DNA of 64,000 nucleotides from Streptomyces lincolnensis (GTDB taxonomy: Bacteria > Actinomycetota > Actinomycetes > Streptomycetales > Streptomycetaceae). Positions 27,741-37,018 of this stretch are shown one piece after another. Each line of letters begins with the position of its first letter. Within the stretch, counting starts at the first letter, position 1. The DNA lies in assembly GCF_021173675.1 (NCBI RefSeq), contig NZ_JAIHON010000001.1, positions 186,001-250,000 of the forward strand, given 5' to 3'. The notes under the pieces are model-generated. The model did no database searches. It had not been told where the DNA came from and saw nothing but the letters and a program-made list of their open reading frames with translations. The position numbers and the translations under genes are program-made.

Positions 27741-27791
27741 CAATGTACCTCGAGAGCGTTCCAACCCCCTACGAAGGGACAGGACTTCGCC

Positions 27792-29474
27792 ATGCCCGAC
27801 GACACCCAGGACGTCATTTCCGGTGGTCATCTCGTTGCCAAGGCGCTCAAGGCAGAGGGGGTCGATCGCATCTACACCCTGTGCGGCGGCCACATCATCG
27901 ACATCTACGACGGCTGCGTCGACGAGGGCATAGAAGTCGTCGACGTCCGGCACGAGCAGGTGGCCGCGCACGCCGCCGACGGCTACGCACGCATCACCGG
28001 CAAGCCGGGCTGCGCGGTGGTCACCGCGGGCCCCGGTACGACCGACGCCGTCACCGGTGTCGCCAACGCCTTCCGCGCGGAGTCCCCGATGCTCCTCATC
28101 GGCGGCCAGGGCGCCCTCACCCAGCACAAGATGGGCTCCCTCCAGGACCTGCCGCACGTCGACATGATGACCCCGATCACCAAGTTCGCGGCGGCCGTGC
28201 CGGACACGGCGCGGGCGGCGGACATGGTGTCGATGGCGTTCCGCGAGTGCTACCACGGAGCGCCCGGCCCCTCCTTCCTGGAGATCCCGCGTGACGTGCT
28301 CGACGCCAAGGTCCCGGTGGCCAAGGCGCGCGTGCCCGAGCCCGGTGCCTACCGCGCCTCCACCCGCTCGGCCGGCGACCCCGAGGCGATCGAGAAGCTC
28401 GCCGACCTGCTGGTGCACGCCGAGAAACCGGCCATCCTGCTCGGCAGCCAGGTCTGGACGACCCGCGGCACCGAGTCGGCCATCGAGCTCGTACGGACCC
28501 TCAACATCCCGGCCTACATGAACGGCGCGGGCCGCGGCACCCTGCCGCCCGGCGACCCCCACCACTTCCAGCTGTCGCGCCGGTACGCCTTCTCCAACGC
28601 CGATGTCATCGTCATCGTCGGCACGCCCTTCGACTTCCGCATGGGCTACGGCAAGCGGCTCTCCCCGGACGCGACCGTCGTGCAGATCGACCTCGACTAC
28701 CGGACCGTCGGCAAGAACCGCGACATCGACCTCGGGATCGTCGGCGACGCCGGCCTGGTGCTCAAGTCGGTGACCGAGGCGGCCTCCGGGCGCCTCAACG
28801 GCGGGGCGTCCAAGCGCAAGGAGTGGCTCGACGAACTGCGCGCGGCCGAGCAGACCGCCATCGAGAAGCGGCTGCCGAGCCTGAGGTCGGACGCCTCACC
28901 CATCCACCCCTACCGCCTGGTCAGCGAGATCAACGACTTCCTCACCGAGGACTCCATCTACATCGGCGACGGCGGCGACATCGTCACCTTCTCCGGTCAG
29001 GTCGTGCAGCCCAAGTCGCCCGGTCACTGGATGGACCCGGGGCCGCTCGGCACCCTCGGCGTCGGCGTCCCCTTCGTCCTCGCGGCCAAGCAGGCACGGC
29101 CCGACAAAGAGGTGGTGGCCCTCTTCGGCGACGGCGCCTTCTCCCTCACCGGCTGGGACTTCGAGACCCTCGTCCGCTACGACCTCCCCTTCGTCGGCAT
29201 CGTCGGCAACAACTCCTCCATGAACCAGATCCGGTACGGCCAGAAGGCCAAGTACGGCGAGGAGCGCGAGCGCGTCGGCAACACCCTCGGCGACGTCCAC
29301 TACGACAAGTTCGCCCAGATGCTGGGCGGTTACGGCGAGGAGGTGCGCGACCCCGCCGACATCGGCCCCGCGCTCCGCCGCGCCCGTGAGTCCGGCAAGC
29401 CGTCGCTGATCAACGTCTGGGTCGACCCGGACGCCTACGCCCCCGGAACCATGAACCAGACCATGTACAAGTGA
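27792..29474 (+). CDS. oxc: Oxalyl-CoA decarboxylase
   Basis: A 560-residue thiamine-diphosphate enzyme with the three-domain layout of the family: a pyrimidine-binding domain with the activating Glu in [16 protein letters not shown] (~54), a middle domain (~190-330) and a cofactor domain with the [13 protein letters not shown]...NNSS motif (~445-478). It turns oxalyl-CoA into formyl-CoA and CO2. The assignment from the large ThDP family rests mainly on frc starting nine bases later and OFA antiporters downstream. The ATG at 27792 was chosen for its AAGGGACAGGA leader; an earlier in-frame ATG at 27699 precedes the operator and is unlikely. Confidence 0.92.
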   Translation: MPDDTQDVISGGHLVAKALKAEGVDRIYTLCGGHIIDIYDGCVDEGIEVVDVRHEQVAAHAADGYARITGKPGCAVVTAGPGTTDAVTGVANAFRAESPMLLIGGQGALTQHKMGSLQDLPHVDMMTPITKFAAAVPDTARAADMVSMAFRECYHGAPGPSFLEIPRDVLDAKVPVAKARVPEPGAYRASTRSAGDPEAIEKLADLLVHAEKPAILLGSQVWTTRGTESAIELVRTLNIPAYMNGAGRGTLPPGDPHHFQLSRRYAFSNADVIVIVGTPFDFRMGYGKRLSPDATVVQIDLDYRTVGKNRDIDLGIVGDAGLVLKSVTEAASGRLNGGASKRKEWLDELRAAEQTAIEKRLPSLRSDASPIHPYRLVSEINDFLTEDSIYIGDGGDIVTFSGQVVQPKSPGHWMDPGPLGTLGVGVPFVLAAKQARPDKEVVALFGDGAFSLTGWDFETLVRYDLPFVGIVGNNSSMNQIRYGQKAKYGEERERVGNTLGDVHYDKFAQMLGGYGEEVRDPADIGPALRRARESGKPSLINVWVDPDAYAPGTMNQTMYK

Positions 29475-29483
29475 GGTGCCCCG

Positions 29484-30725
29484 ATGACCGCTTCGTCCAC
29501 CAAGGCACTCCAAGGCATCCGCGTCCTGGACATGACCCACGTGCAGTCCGGGCCCTCCGCGACCCAGCTGCTGGCCTGGCTCGGCGCCGACGTCGTCAAG
29601 CTGGAGGCGCCGACCGGTGACATCACGCGCAAGCAGCTGCGCGATCTCCCGGACGTCGACTCGCTCTACTTCACGATGCTCAACTGCAACAAGCGGAGCA
29701 TCACCCTCAACACCAAGACCGAGCGCGGCAAGGAGATCCTCACCGAGCTGATCCGGCGCTCCGACGTCATGGTCGAGAACTTCGGACCCGGCGCGGTCGA
29801 CCGCATGGGCTTCACCTGGGACCGCATCCAGGAGATCAATCCGCGAATCGTCTATGCCTCCATCAAGGGGTTCGGCGACGGCCCCTACACCAACTTCAAG
29901 GCGTACGAGGTCGTCGCGCAGGCCATGGGCGGGTCGATGTCGACCACCGGTTTCGAGGACGGGCCGCCGCTGGCGACGGGGGCCCAGATCGGGGACTCGG
30001 GCACGGGTGTCCACGCCGTGGCCGGCATCCTCGCGGCGCTGTACCAGCGCGAGCAGACCGGGCGCGGTCAGCGGGTCAACGTGGCCATGCAGCACGCTGT
30101 GCTCAACCTCTGCCGGGTGAAGCTGCGCGACCAGCAGCGTCTGGCCCATGGCCCGCTCCGTGAATATCCCAACGAGGACTTCGGCACGGAGGTTCCCCGG
30201 TCCGGGAACGCCTCCGGCGGCGGGCAGCCGGGCTGGGCGGTCAAGTGCGCGCCGGGCGGCCCGAACGACTACGTGTACGTGATCGTGCAGCCGGTCGGCT
30301 GGAAGCCGATGAGCGAGCTGATCGGGCGGCCCGAGCTGGCCGAGGACCCCGAGTGGGCGACACCGGAGGCCCGACTGCCCAAGCTCAACAAGATGTTCCA
30401 GCTGATCGAGGAGTGGTCCTCGACCCTTCCCAAGTGGGAGGTGCTGGAGCGGCTCAACGCCCACAACATCCCGTGCGGGCCGATCCTGTCCACCCGGGAG
30501 ATCATCGAGGACGACTCCCTGGTCGCCAACGAGATGGTCGTCACCGTCCCGCACCCCGAACGCGGCGAGTTCACCACCGTGGGCAGCCCGCTCAAGCTCT
30601 CCGACTCCCCCGTCGAGGTGACCAGTTCACCGCTGCTCGGCGAGCACAACGAAGAGGTGTACATCGGCGAGCTCGGCCTCGGCGACGAGGAACTGCGCCT
30701 GCTCAAGTCGAACGGAGTGATCTGA
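29484..30725 (+). CDS. frc: Formyl-CoA:oxalate CoA-transferase
   Basis: A 413-residue class III CoA-transferase. The catalytic aspartate is in [10 protein letters not shown] (~170), matching Asp169 of the Oxalobacter enzyme, and the mobile glycine loop is SGGGQPG (~245). It moves CoA from formyl-CoA to oxalate, giving oxalyl-CoA for Oxc and releasing formate for export or oxidation. Frc-type enzymes may also accept other CoA donors, which would give the nearby CoA ligases a role in priming the cycle. It lies between oxc and the acyl-CoA ligase gene with minimal gaps. Confidence 0.95.
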   Translation: MTASSTKALQGIRVLDMTHVQSGPSATQLLAWLGADVVKLEAPTGDITRKQLRDLPDVDSLYFTMLNCNKRSITLNTKTERGKEILTELIRRSDVMVENFGPGAVDRMGFTWDRIQEINPRIVYASIKGFGDGPYTNFKAYEVVAQAMGGSMSTTGFEDGPPLATGAQIGDSGTGVHAVAGILAALYQREQTGRGQRVNVAMQHAVLNLCRVKLRDQQRLAHGPLREYPNEDFGTEVPRSGNASGGGQPGWAVKCAPGGPNDYVYVIVQPVGWKPMSELIGRPELAEDPEWATPEARLPKLNKMFQLIEEWSSTLPKWEVLERLNAHNIPCGPILSTREIIEDDSLVANEMVVTVPHPERGEFTTVGSPLKLSDSPVEVTSSPLLGEHNEEVYIGELGLGDEELRLLKSNGVI

Positions 30726-30726
30726 C

Positions 30727-32874
30727 GTGATGGCCGAGGACCGGCACCTGAGGGTGCGCACGCTTCTCGACTCCGTGCGGGCCGAGGGACGGGCGGCGCT
30801 GACCGCACCCGAGGGCAAGGTGATCGCCGACGCGTACGGGATCGCCGTACCGGGTGAGGAGCTGGCGACGGACGTCGAGGAGGCGGTCGCGTACGCGGCG
30901 CGCTTCGGCGGGCCCGTCGTGATGAAGATCGTCTCGCCCGACATCCTGCACAAGACCGACGCAGGCGGTGTGATCGTCGGGGTCGAGGGCGCCGCCGACG
31001 TACGGGCCGCGTTCCACGAGATCGTCGACAACGCGCGGGCCTACAACGCGCGGGCGCGCATCGCGGGCGTCCAGGTGCAGGAACTGCTGCCCAAGGGGCA
31101 GGAGGTCATCGTCGGGGCGGTGACGGACCCGACGTTCGGCAAGGTGGTCGCCTTCGGGCTCGGCGGGGTGCTGGTCGAGGTCCTCAAGGACGTCACCTTC
31201 CGGCTCGCGCCCGTCACCGCCGACGAGGCGCTGTCCATGCTGGACTCGATCCGGTCGGCGGAGATCCTGCGCGGGGTGCGGGGCGCCCCGGCCGTGGACC
31301 GGTGGGCGATCGCCGAGCAGATCCGCCGGGTGTCCCAACTCGTGGCGGACTTCCCGGAGATCGCGGAGGTCGACCTCAACCCGGTGATCGCCACTCCGGA
31401 GGGCGCGGTCGCCGCGGACATCCGCGTGATCCTCTCCGAGGCGCCGGCGAAGGAGCGCCGCCGGTACACGCGCGACGAGATCCTCACCTCCATGCGCCGC
31501 CTGATGGAGCCGCGTTCGGTCGCCGTGATCGGCGCCTCCAACGAGCAGGGCAAGATCGGCAACTCGGTGATGCGCAACCTCATCGACGGCGGCTTCGCCG
31601 GAGAGATCCATCCGGTGAACCCCAGGGCCGATGACATTCTGGGCCGCAAGGCGTACAAGAGTGTCACCGACGTTCCCGGTGAGGTGGATGTGGCGGTCTT
31701 CGCGATCCCCGCCAAGTTCGTGGCCTCGGCCCTGGAGGAGGTGGGACGCAAGAAGATCCCGAACGCCGTGCTGATCCCCTCCGGCTTCGCGGAGACCGGC
31801 GAACACGAACTCCAGGACGAGATCGTCGCCATCGCCGAACGGCACGGTGTCCGGCTCCTCGGGCCGAACATCTACGGCTACTACTCGACGTGGCAGGACC
31901 TGTGCGCCACGTTCTGCACGCCGTACGACGTCAAGGGCGGCGTCGCGCTGACCTCGCAGTCCGGTGGCATCGGGATGGCCATCCTCGGCTTCGCGCGGAC
32001 CACGAAGACGGGCGTGTCGGCGATCGTCGGCCTGGGCAACAAGTCCGACCTCGACGAGGACGACCTGCTGACCTGGTTCGGCGAGGACCCGCACACCGAG
32101 TGCATCGCGATGCATCTGGAGGACCTCAAGGACGGGCGCGCGTTCGTCGAGGCCGCGCGGGCGACCGTACCGAAGAAGCCGGTCGTCGTCCTCAAGGCGG
32201 GCCGTACGGCGGCGGGTGCGAAGGCCGCCGGCTCGCACACCGGCGCGCTGGCGGGCGACGACGCCGTGTACGACGACATCCTGAGGCAGGCCGGTGTCAT
32301 CCGGGCGCCCGGTCTGAATGAAATGCTGGAGTACGCGCGCGCGTTGCCGGTGCTTCCCGCCCCCCAGGGCGACAACGTCGTGATCATCACGGGTGCCGGC
32401 GGCAGCGGTGTGCTGCTCTCGGACGCGGTCACGGACAACGGACTGTCCCTCATGGAGATCCCGCCGGATCTCGACGAGGCCTTCCGGAAGTTCATCCCGC
32501 CCTTCGGGGCCGCGGGCAACCCCGTGGACATCACCGGGGGCGAGCCGCCGTCGACGTACGAGGCGACGATCCGGCTCGGTCTGGAGGACCCGCGCATCCA
32601 CGCGCTCGTCCTCGGCTACTGGCACACCATCGTCACTCCCCCCATGGTCTTCGCCGAGCTCACCGCGCGCGTGGTGGCCGAGTTCCGCGAGCGGGGCATC
32701 GAGAAGCCGGTGGTGGCCTCCCTCGCGGGTGACGTCGAGGTCGAGGAGGCCTGCCAGTACCTCTACGAGCGCGGTGTCGTGGCGTACCCGTACACGACGG
32801 AGAAGCCGGTGGCCGTGCTCGGCGCGAAGTACAGGTGGGCGCGGGCGGCGGGGCTGTTGGGGGGCGGTTCATGA
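30727..32874 (+). CDS. ADP-forming acyl-CoA (acetate-CoA ligase-like) synthetase, beta-alpha order
   Basis: A 715-residue single-chain NDP-forming acyl-CoA synthetase. The ATP-grasp part comes first (~10-235, GPVVMKIVSPDILHKTDAGG), followed by the CoA-binding domain (~255, PRSVAVIGASNEQGKIGN) and the ligase domains with the phosphohistidine in GSHTGALAG (~504). Many homologues have the opposite order. It would join CoA to a carboxylate using ATP, or recover ATP from an acyl-CoA; in an oxalate operon the likely substrates are oxalate, formate or acetate. The GTG start is one base after the frc stop, with an ATG as next codon. Confidence 0.9.
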   Translation: MMAEDRHLRVRTLLDSVRAEGRAALTAPEGKVIADAYGIAVPGEELATDVEEAVAYAARFGGPVVMKIVSPDILHKTDAGGVIVGVEGAADVRAAFHEIVDNARAYNARARIAGVQVQELLPKGQEVIVGAVTDPTFGKVVAFGLGGVLVEVLKDVTFRLAPVTADEALSMLDSIRSAEILRGVRGAPAVDRWAIAEQIRRVSQLVADFPEIAEVDLNPVIATPEGAVAADIRVILSEAPAKERRRYTRDEILTSMRRLMEPRSVAVIGASNEQGKIGNSVMRNLIDGGFAGEIHPVNPRADDILGRKAYKSVTDVPGEVDVAVFAIPAKFVASALEEVGRKKIPNAVLIPSGFAETGEHELQDEIVAIAERHGVRLLGPNIYGYYSTWQDLCATFCTPYDVKGGVALTSQSGGIGMAILGFARTTKTGVSAIVGLGNKSDLDEDDLLTWFGEDPHTECIAMHLEDLKDGRAFVEAARATVPKKPVVVLKAGRTAAGAKAAGSHTGALAGDDAVYDDILRQAGVIRAPGLNEMLEYARALPVLPAPQGDNVVIITGAGGSGVLLSDAVTDNGLSLMEIPPDLDEAFRKFIPPFGAAGNPVDITGGEPPSTYEATIRLGLEDPRIHALVLGYWHTIVTPPMVFAELTARVVAEFRERGIEKPVVASLAGDVEVEEACQYLYERGVVAYPYTTEKPVAVLGAKYRWARAAGLLGGGS

Positions 32875-32891
32875 GGTGAGGGAGACAGGGT

Positions 32892-32916
32892 CCGGCCGAC
32901 GGTGCGCGTCGGCCGG
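32892..32916. terminator. Hairpin between the acyl-CoA ligase and first OFA antiporter genes
   Basis: CCGGCCGAC (32892-32900) pairs with GTCGGCCGG (32908-32916) around a 7-base loop in the 122-base gap. It may be a partial terminator or mRNA-stabilising element that sets different levels of enzymes and transporters. No U-tract follows. Confidence 0.5.
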
Positions 32917-32996
32917 GCCCCGGGACCCGTGCGCACACGAAAGGCATTGGACAGGGGGCGCTGGCCAGCACTTTCGACGCAAGGGGTGCGACACAC

Positions 32997-34385
32997 ATGA
33001 CAACGACCGATCTGCCAACCTCGGTCTCCTACCGCGAGGTCACGGACGCCAACGGACGTGTCTACCGCCTCGGTGAGACCGACATCGACATCATGGGCCG
33101 CAAACGCAAGTGGATGGTCATCCTGCCGTGGGTCGGCATGATGGGCATCAGCTCGGCGGAGTACGCGTTCGCGTCCGCCGAGGACACTCTGCACACGGCG
33201 CACCACTGGAGCAGCGGGCACATCTTCTGGATGCTGGGCGTCTGGGTCTTCTTCCAGGCGGCGGTGGCCTTCCCCGCCGGCAAACTCCGCGAGAGCGGCA
33301 GGCTTCCCGCCCGCTGGGCGATGATGTGCGGCGCCGTCGGCACACTTCTGGGATATCTCTCCCTCGCCTTCGCACCGCACGTGATCGTCGCCTACATAGG
33401 CTTCGGCATGTTCAGCGGTATGGGCGCGGGCATGGTCTACGCGACCTGCGTGAACATGGTCGCCAAGTGGTATCCGGAGCGCAAGGGCGGCAAGACGGGC
33501 TTCGTGAACGGCGGCTTCGCCTACGGCTCCGTGCCGTTCGTCTTCATCTTCACCGGCTACATGGACCTCACCAACTTCCGCTGGGTGCTGGTCTCCGTCG
33601 GTCTGTTCCTGGCCGCGGTGGTGGCCGTGTCGGGCTACTTCTTCAAGGACCCGCCGAAGAACTGGTGGCCCGCCGACGTCGACCCGCTGAAGAAGCCCGA
33701 CGACGCACGTGCCCGGCGCGCGCTGGAGAAGAACCCTCCGGCCGTGCACCAGTACACCCCCAAGGAGGCGTGGCAGACCGGTCGTGTGGCGCTCATGTGG
33801 TTCTGTCTGCTGTGCACCTCGGGCGTGAACATCTTCGGTATCGCCTTCCAGGTGCCCTTCGGTGACGAGGCCGGCTTCGCGGGCGGCATCGTGGCGACGG
33901 CCATGTCCCTGAAGGCGATCGTGAACGGCACGGGCCGAGGGGTCATCGGCTGGCTCTCCGACCGTTACGGCCGCAAGCAGTGCCTGATCTTCGTCTGCAT
34001 CGTCCTCGGACTGTCGCAGTACGGCATCCTGTTCGCCGGCAACATCGGCAACCTGCCGCTGTTCCTGCTGTTCTCCTCGATCTCCGGCTTCGGCGGCGGC
34101 GCCATCTTCCCCATGTTCGCCGCGATGACCGCCGACTACTTCGGCGAGAACAACAACGCCTCCAACTACGGCCTCGTGTACTCGTCGAAGCTGGTCTCCG
34201 GCCTGCTCGGCTCCGGTATGGGCGCCGTCGTGGTGGGCGCCTGGGACTACGCCGGCGCGTTCATCCTGGCGGGCTCGATCTCCCTCTTCGCGGGCTTCAT
34301 GGCCACGTTCCTGCACCCCCCGGGCCGCCCCAAGGCAAAGCGCATCGCTCCCAACCCGCAACCCCTCGGCGAGGAGATGGCGTGA
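32997..34385 (+). CDS. OFA-family MFS transporter, probable oxalate/formate antiporter 1
   Basis: A 462-residue twelve-helix major facilitator. An unusual ~40-residue N-terminal part (YREVTDANGRVYRLGETD) precedes helix 1 and is shared with the next gene. Family features include the glycine-rich FSGMGAGMVYATCVNMVAKWYPERKG loop and GWLSDRYGRK. The OFA family contains OxlT, which swaps extracellular oxalate for intracellular formate, fitting oxc and frc upstream. The large cytoplasmic loop carries FKDPPKNWWPADVDP. It is tandem with a close paralogue one base downstream. Confidence 0.9.
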   Translation: MTTTDLPTSVSYREVTDANGRVYRLGETDIDIMGRKRKWMVILPWVGMMGISSAEYAFASAEDTLHTAHHWSSGHIFWMLGVWVFFQAAVAFPAGKLRESGRLPARWAMMCGAVGTLLGYLSLAFAPHVIVAYIGFGMFSGMGAGMVYATCVNMVAKWYPERKGGKTGFVNGGFAYGSVPFVFIFTGYMDLTNFRWVLVSVGLFLAAVVAVSGYFFKDPPKNWWPADVDPLKKPDDARARRALEKNPPAVHQYTPKEAWQTGRVALMWFCLLCTSGVNIFGIAFQVPFGDEAGFAGGIVATAMSLKAIVNGTGRGVIGWLSDRYGRKQCLIFVCIVLGLSQYGILFAGNIGNLPLFLLFSSISGFGGGAIFPMFAAMTADYFGENNNASNYGLVYSSKLVSGLLGSGMGAVVVGAWDYAGAFILAGSISLFAGFMATFLHPPGRPKAKRIAPNPQPLGEEMA

Positions 34386-34386
34386 C

Positions 34387-35790
34387 ATGACGGCTGACCC
34401 CGTCGCACAGAACGACCCGGCACGACCCGGCGCCGCGAACCGTCCCTACCGTGAAGTGACCGACGCGCACGGCCGCGTCTACCGTGTCGGCGAGACCGAC
34501 CGGGACATCCTCGGTCACTCCCGCAAGCTCATGGTGTATCTGCCGTGGATCGCCATGATGGCCATCAGCGTCTTCGAATACGCGTACGGCTCGGCGGAGG
34601 ACACCCTGTCCCACGCCCACGGCTGGACGCAGAGCAACACCTTCTGGATCCTCAGCGTGTGGGTCTTCTTCCAGGCCGGCATCGCCTTCCCGGCGGGCTG
34701 GCTGCGGGAGAAGGGCATCCTGACGGCCCGCAAGGCGATGTACATCGGCTCCGTCATGTGCTTCCTCGGGTTCATCGCCCTGTCGCACATGAGCAACGTC
34801 TGGCTCGCCATCCTCGGGTTCGGCGTGGTCGGCGGCCTCGGGGCCGGCCTGGTCTACGCGACCTGCATCAACATGGTCGGCAAGTGGTTCCCCGAGCGGC
34901 GGGGCGCCAGGACCGGCTTCGTCAACGGCGGGTTCGCGTACGGGTCGTTGCCGTTCATCTTCATCTTCAACTACGGCTTCGACACCGCGAACTACCACCG
35001 TGTGCTGGATCTCATCGGCTGCTACATCGTGATCGTGGTCTTCGGCTGCGCGTTCTTCTTCAAGGATCCGCCGAAGAACTGGTGGCCCGCCGACGTGGAC
35101 CCGTCGACGTTCTCCGGCAGCGGCAAGAACGCCACGAGTCTCGCCAAGAACCCTCCCGCGGTACGGCAGTACACGCCCAAGGAGGCCATCAGGACGGGCA
35201 TGCTGCCGCTGATGTGGATCTCGGTCGTGCTGACCGCCGGGGTGTCCATCTTCGGGATCTCCTTCCAGGTCGACTTCGCCAAGGAGGTGGGCTTCGGCCC
35301 GCTGGTGGCGGCCTCTTCGATGGGCGTCATGGCGGTGATCAACGGCATCGGCCGTGGCGTGGTGGGCTGGCTCTCCGACAAGTGGGGCCGCAAGTCCACC
35401 CTGGTGTTCGTCATCGTCGTCCTGGGACTCGCCCAGTTCGGCGTGATCTGGGCCGGTGACGTCAAGAGCGAGTGGCTGTTCCTGTTCTTCGCCTTCCTCT
35501 CCGGCTTCGGCGGGGGCGCGTTCTACCCGCTGTTCGCGGCGCTCACCCCGGACTACTTCGGGGAGAACTACAACGCCACCAACTACGGGCTGGTGTACAG
35601 CGGCAAGCTGATCAGCGGTCTGTTCGGCGGTGGTCTGGGCTCCATGGTGGTCGCGGCCTGGGGCTACAACGGCGCGTACGCGCTGGCCGGCGGTGTGTCG
35701 ATGGTGGCGGCGGCGATCGCGCTGCTGCTGCGGCAACCAGGGCGGACAGCCGGGGTCACCACGGCCCCGGAACCTCAAGCCGCCGGCTGA
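34387..35790 (+). CDS. OFA-family MFS transporter, probable oxalate/formate antiporter 2
   Basis: A 467-residue paralogue of the preceding transporter, collinear over its whole length, with the same N-terminal extension (YREVTDAHGRVYRVGETD), FKDPPKNWWPADVDP loop and GWLSDKWGRK motif. The start is one base after the upstream stop, with GAGGAG inside the upstream gene. The two copies have diverged clearly, so they may differ in substrate or affinity (oxalate versus formate), or work as a pair. A very strong terminator follows, closing the oxc operon. Confidence 0.9.
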   Translation: MTADPVAQNDPARPGAANRPYREVTDAHGRVYRVGETDRDILGHSRKLMVYLPWIAMMAISVFEYAYGSAEDTLSHAHGWTQSNTFWILSVWVFFQAGIAFPAGWLREKGILTARKAMYIGSVMCFLGFIALSHMSNVWLAILGFGVVGGLGAGLVYATCINMVGKWFPERRGARTGFVNGGFAYGSLPFIFIFNYGFDTANYHRVLDLIGCYIVIVVFGCAFFFKDPPKNWWPADVDPSTFSGSGKNATSLAKNPPAVRQYTPKEAIRTGMLPLMWISVVLTAGVSIFGISFQVDFAKEVGFGPLVAASSMGVMAVINGIGRGVVGWLSDKWGRKSTLVFVIVVLGLAQFGVIWAGDVKSEWLFLFFAFLSGFGGGAFYPLFAALTPDYFGENYNATNYGLVYSGKLISGLFGGGLGSMVVAAWGYNGAYALAGGVSMVAAAIALLLRQPGRTAGVTTAPEPQAAG

Positions 35791-35803
35791 AGGACGCGTA
35801 CGT

Positions 35804-35839
35804 GGGAAGGCCCTCCCCAGAGGCGGGGAGGGCCTTCCC
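35804..35839. terminator. Strong bidirectional terminator at the end of the oxc operon
   Basis: GGGAAGGCCCTCCCC (35804-35818) pairs perfectly over 15 bases with GGGGAGGGCCTTCCC (35825-35839), loop AGAGGC. It separates the plus-strand oxalate operon from the minus-strand gene ending at 35884. Confidence 0.92.
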
Positions 35840-35883
35840 GTCTGTCTGTCAACCTGCCTGCCTTCTACCTGCCTGCCTTGCCG

Positions 35884-36930
35884 TCAGCACTTCTCCCGCA
35901 GCGAGTGCAGATGGGCGCTGGAGCGGCGGGCGAAGGTGAAGGACTCGGTCGGGTTGTCGTGCTCGGCCTGCCAGTGGTGGGCCAGGCGGTGGCCGCGCAG
36001 CCGGGTCACGGCGGAGATGAACCGCTGGTAGTCGATGTCGCCGTCGCCGACATCGGTCATGCGGTAGCCGTAGGTGTTCGACGGGTCGCTCTCCCCGTCC
36101 TTGACGTGGAAGAGCGGGTAGCGGTTCGGCTGCCTGAGGACGTAGTCCAGGGGCTCGAAGGGCGCGGGCGTGCCGTCGGGCCGCTTGGAGAAGCGGAACT
36201 GGCCCGAGTACGCCCAGAAGATGTCCATCTCCAGGAACACCAGGTCGGGGTCGGTCTCCTTGAGCAGCACGTCGTAGAGGCGGACCTTGGGGTTGTCGGT
36301 GGCGAAGGAGAACTCCTCGGAGTGGTTGTGCTGGTAGAACTTCATGCCGCGCGCCTTGGCCGCCGCACCGTAGGTGTTGAACTCCTCGGCCGCCCGCTTC
36401 CACGCGTCGACGGTGGAGCCGTAGCGGAACGGGCCGGACGCGGTGCCGATGTGCTTGAGGCCGAGGGCCTGGGCGTCGTCGAGGACCTTGGTGAGGTTCT
36501 GGGCGAAGGTGTAGGCGTTCGGGTCATTGGAGTAGTAGCCGACATGGCTGCCGATCGGGTTCAGGCCGTGGTTGCGCGCCAGCCGCTTGAGCTGGGCGAG
36601 GGTGATCGGGCCGGCCGAGCCCTGGGTGTATCCGGCGAACTCGACCTCGTCGTAGCCGTACTTCTCCAGCTCGGCGAAGACGGGGCCGAAGCCGAGGGTG
36701 GAGACCTTGTCGCGCAGGCTGTAGAGCTGGATGCCGAGCCGCCCGGGCGGCAGGACGGGACGGCCCCGGCCGCCGGCGGCGGTCGCGGTGGTGGCGCCGG
36801 AGGTGGCGGCCGTCGCGGGGGCCGCCGCGCCGAGCAGGGCGGCGGCGGTGGCACCGGCGGCCACGCCCAGCATGCCGCGTCTGGTAAGGCGGTGGGTGAG
36901 TTCGGGGTCGGGCTGGGAGATGCGGCTCAT
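35884..36930 (-). CDS. Tat-exported TIM-barrel sugar isomerase/epimerase-like protein
   Basis: A 348-residue protein with a twin-arginine signal (LTRRGMLGVAAGATAAALLG, cleavage near residue 42) and an AP-endonuclease-2/xylose-isomerase-like TIM barrel. Likely metal-site residues lie in YDEVEFAGY, FYQHNHSEEF, FLEMDIFWAY and PLFHVKDGE. The folded Tat export implies an extracytoplasmic enzyme with metal bound before export. The reaction is unknown; exported members of this fold occur near glycoside catabolism genes. It lies 88 bases after eboF on the same strand, so it could be read through from the ebo operon, or have its own promoter. Confidence 0.85.
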   Translation of the reverse strand: MSRISQPDPELTHRLTRRGMLGVAAGATAAALLGAAAPATAATSGATTATAAGGRGRPVLPPGRLGIQLYSLRDKVSTLGFGPVFAELEKYGYDEVEFAGYTQGSAGPITLAQLKRLARNHGLNPIGSHVGYYSNDPNAYTFAQNLTKVLDDAQALGLKHIGTASGPFRYGSTVDAWKRAAEEFNTYGAAAKARGMKFYQHNHSEEFSFATDNPKVRLYDVLLKETDPDLVFLEMDIFWAYSGQFRFSKRPDGTPAPFEPLDYVLRQPNRYPLFHVKDGESDPSNTYGYRMTDVGDGDIDYQRFISAVTRLRGHRLAHHWQAEHDNPTESFTFARRSSAHLHSLREKC

Positions 36931-37018
36931 TGCTGGAACTCCTCGGTGTGGGAGGGCGTTGTCAGTGGTGAGTGCTTCACTGGGGACCAGTCGGACAGGA
37001 CCGGCCCGGTGGTACCGG

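Noticed and set aside
27648..28565. In-frame N-terminal extension of the SucC-like protein over the oxc gene
   Set aside because: It is antisense to oxc; the family start [11 protein letters not shown] with AGGAG is at 27647.
36931..37018. A terminator between eboF and the Tat-exported protein gene
   Set aside because: Only a 5-bp inverted repeat (CAGTG/CACTG) was found, too weak to call.
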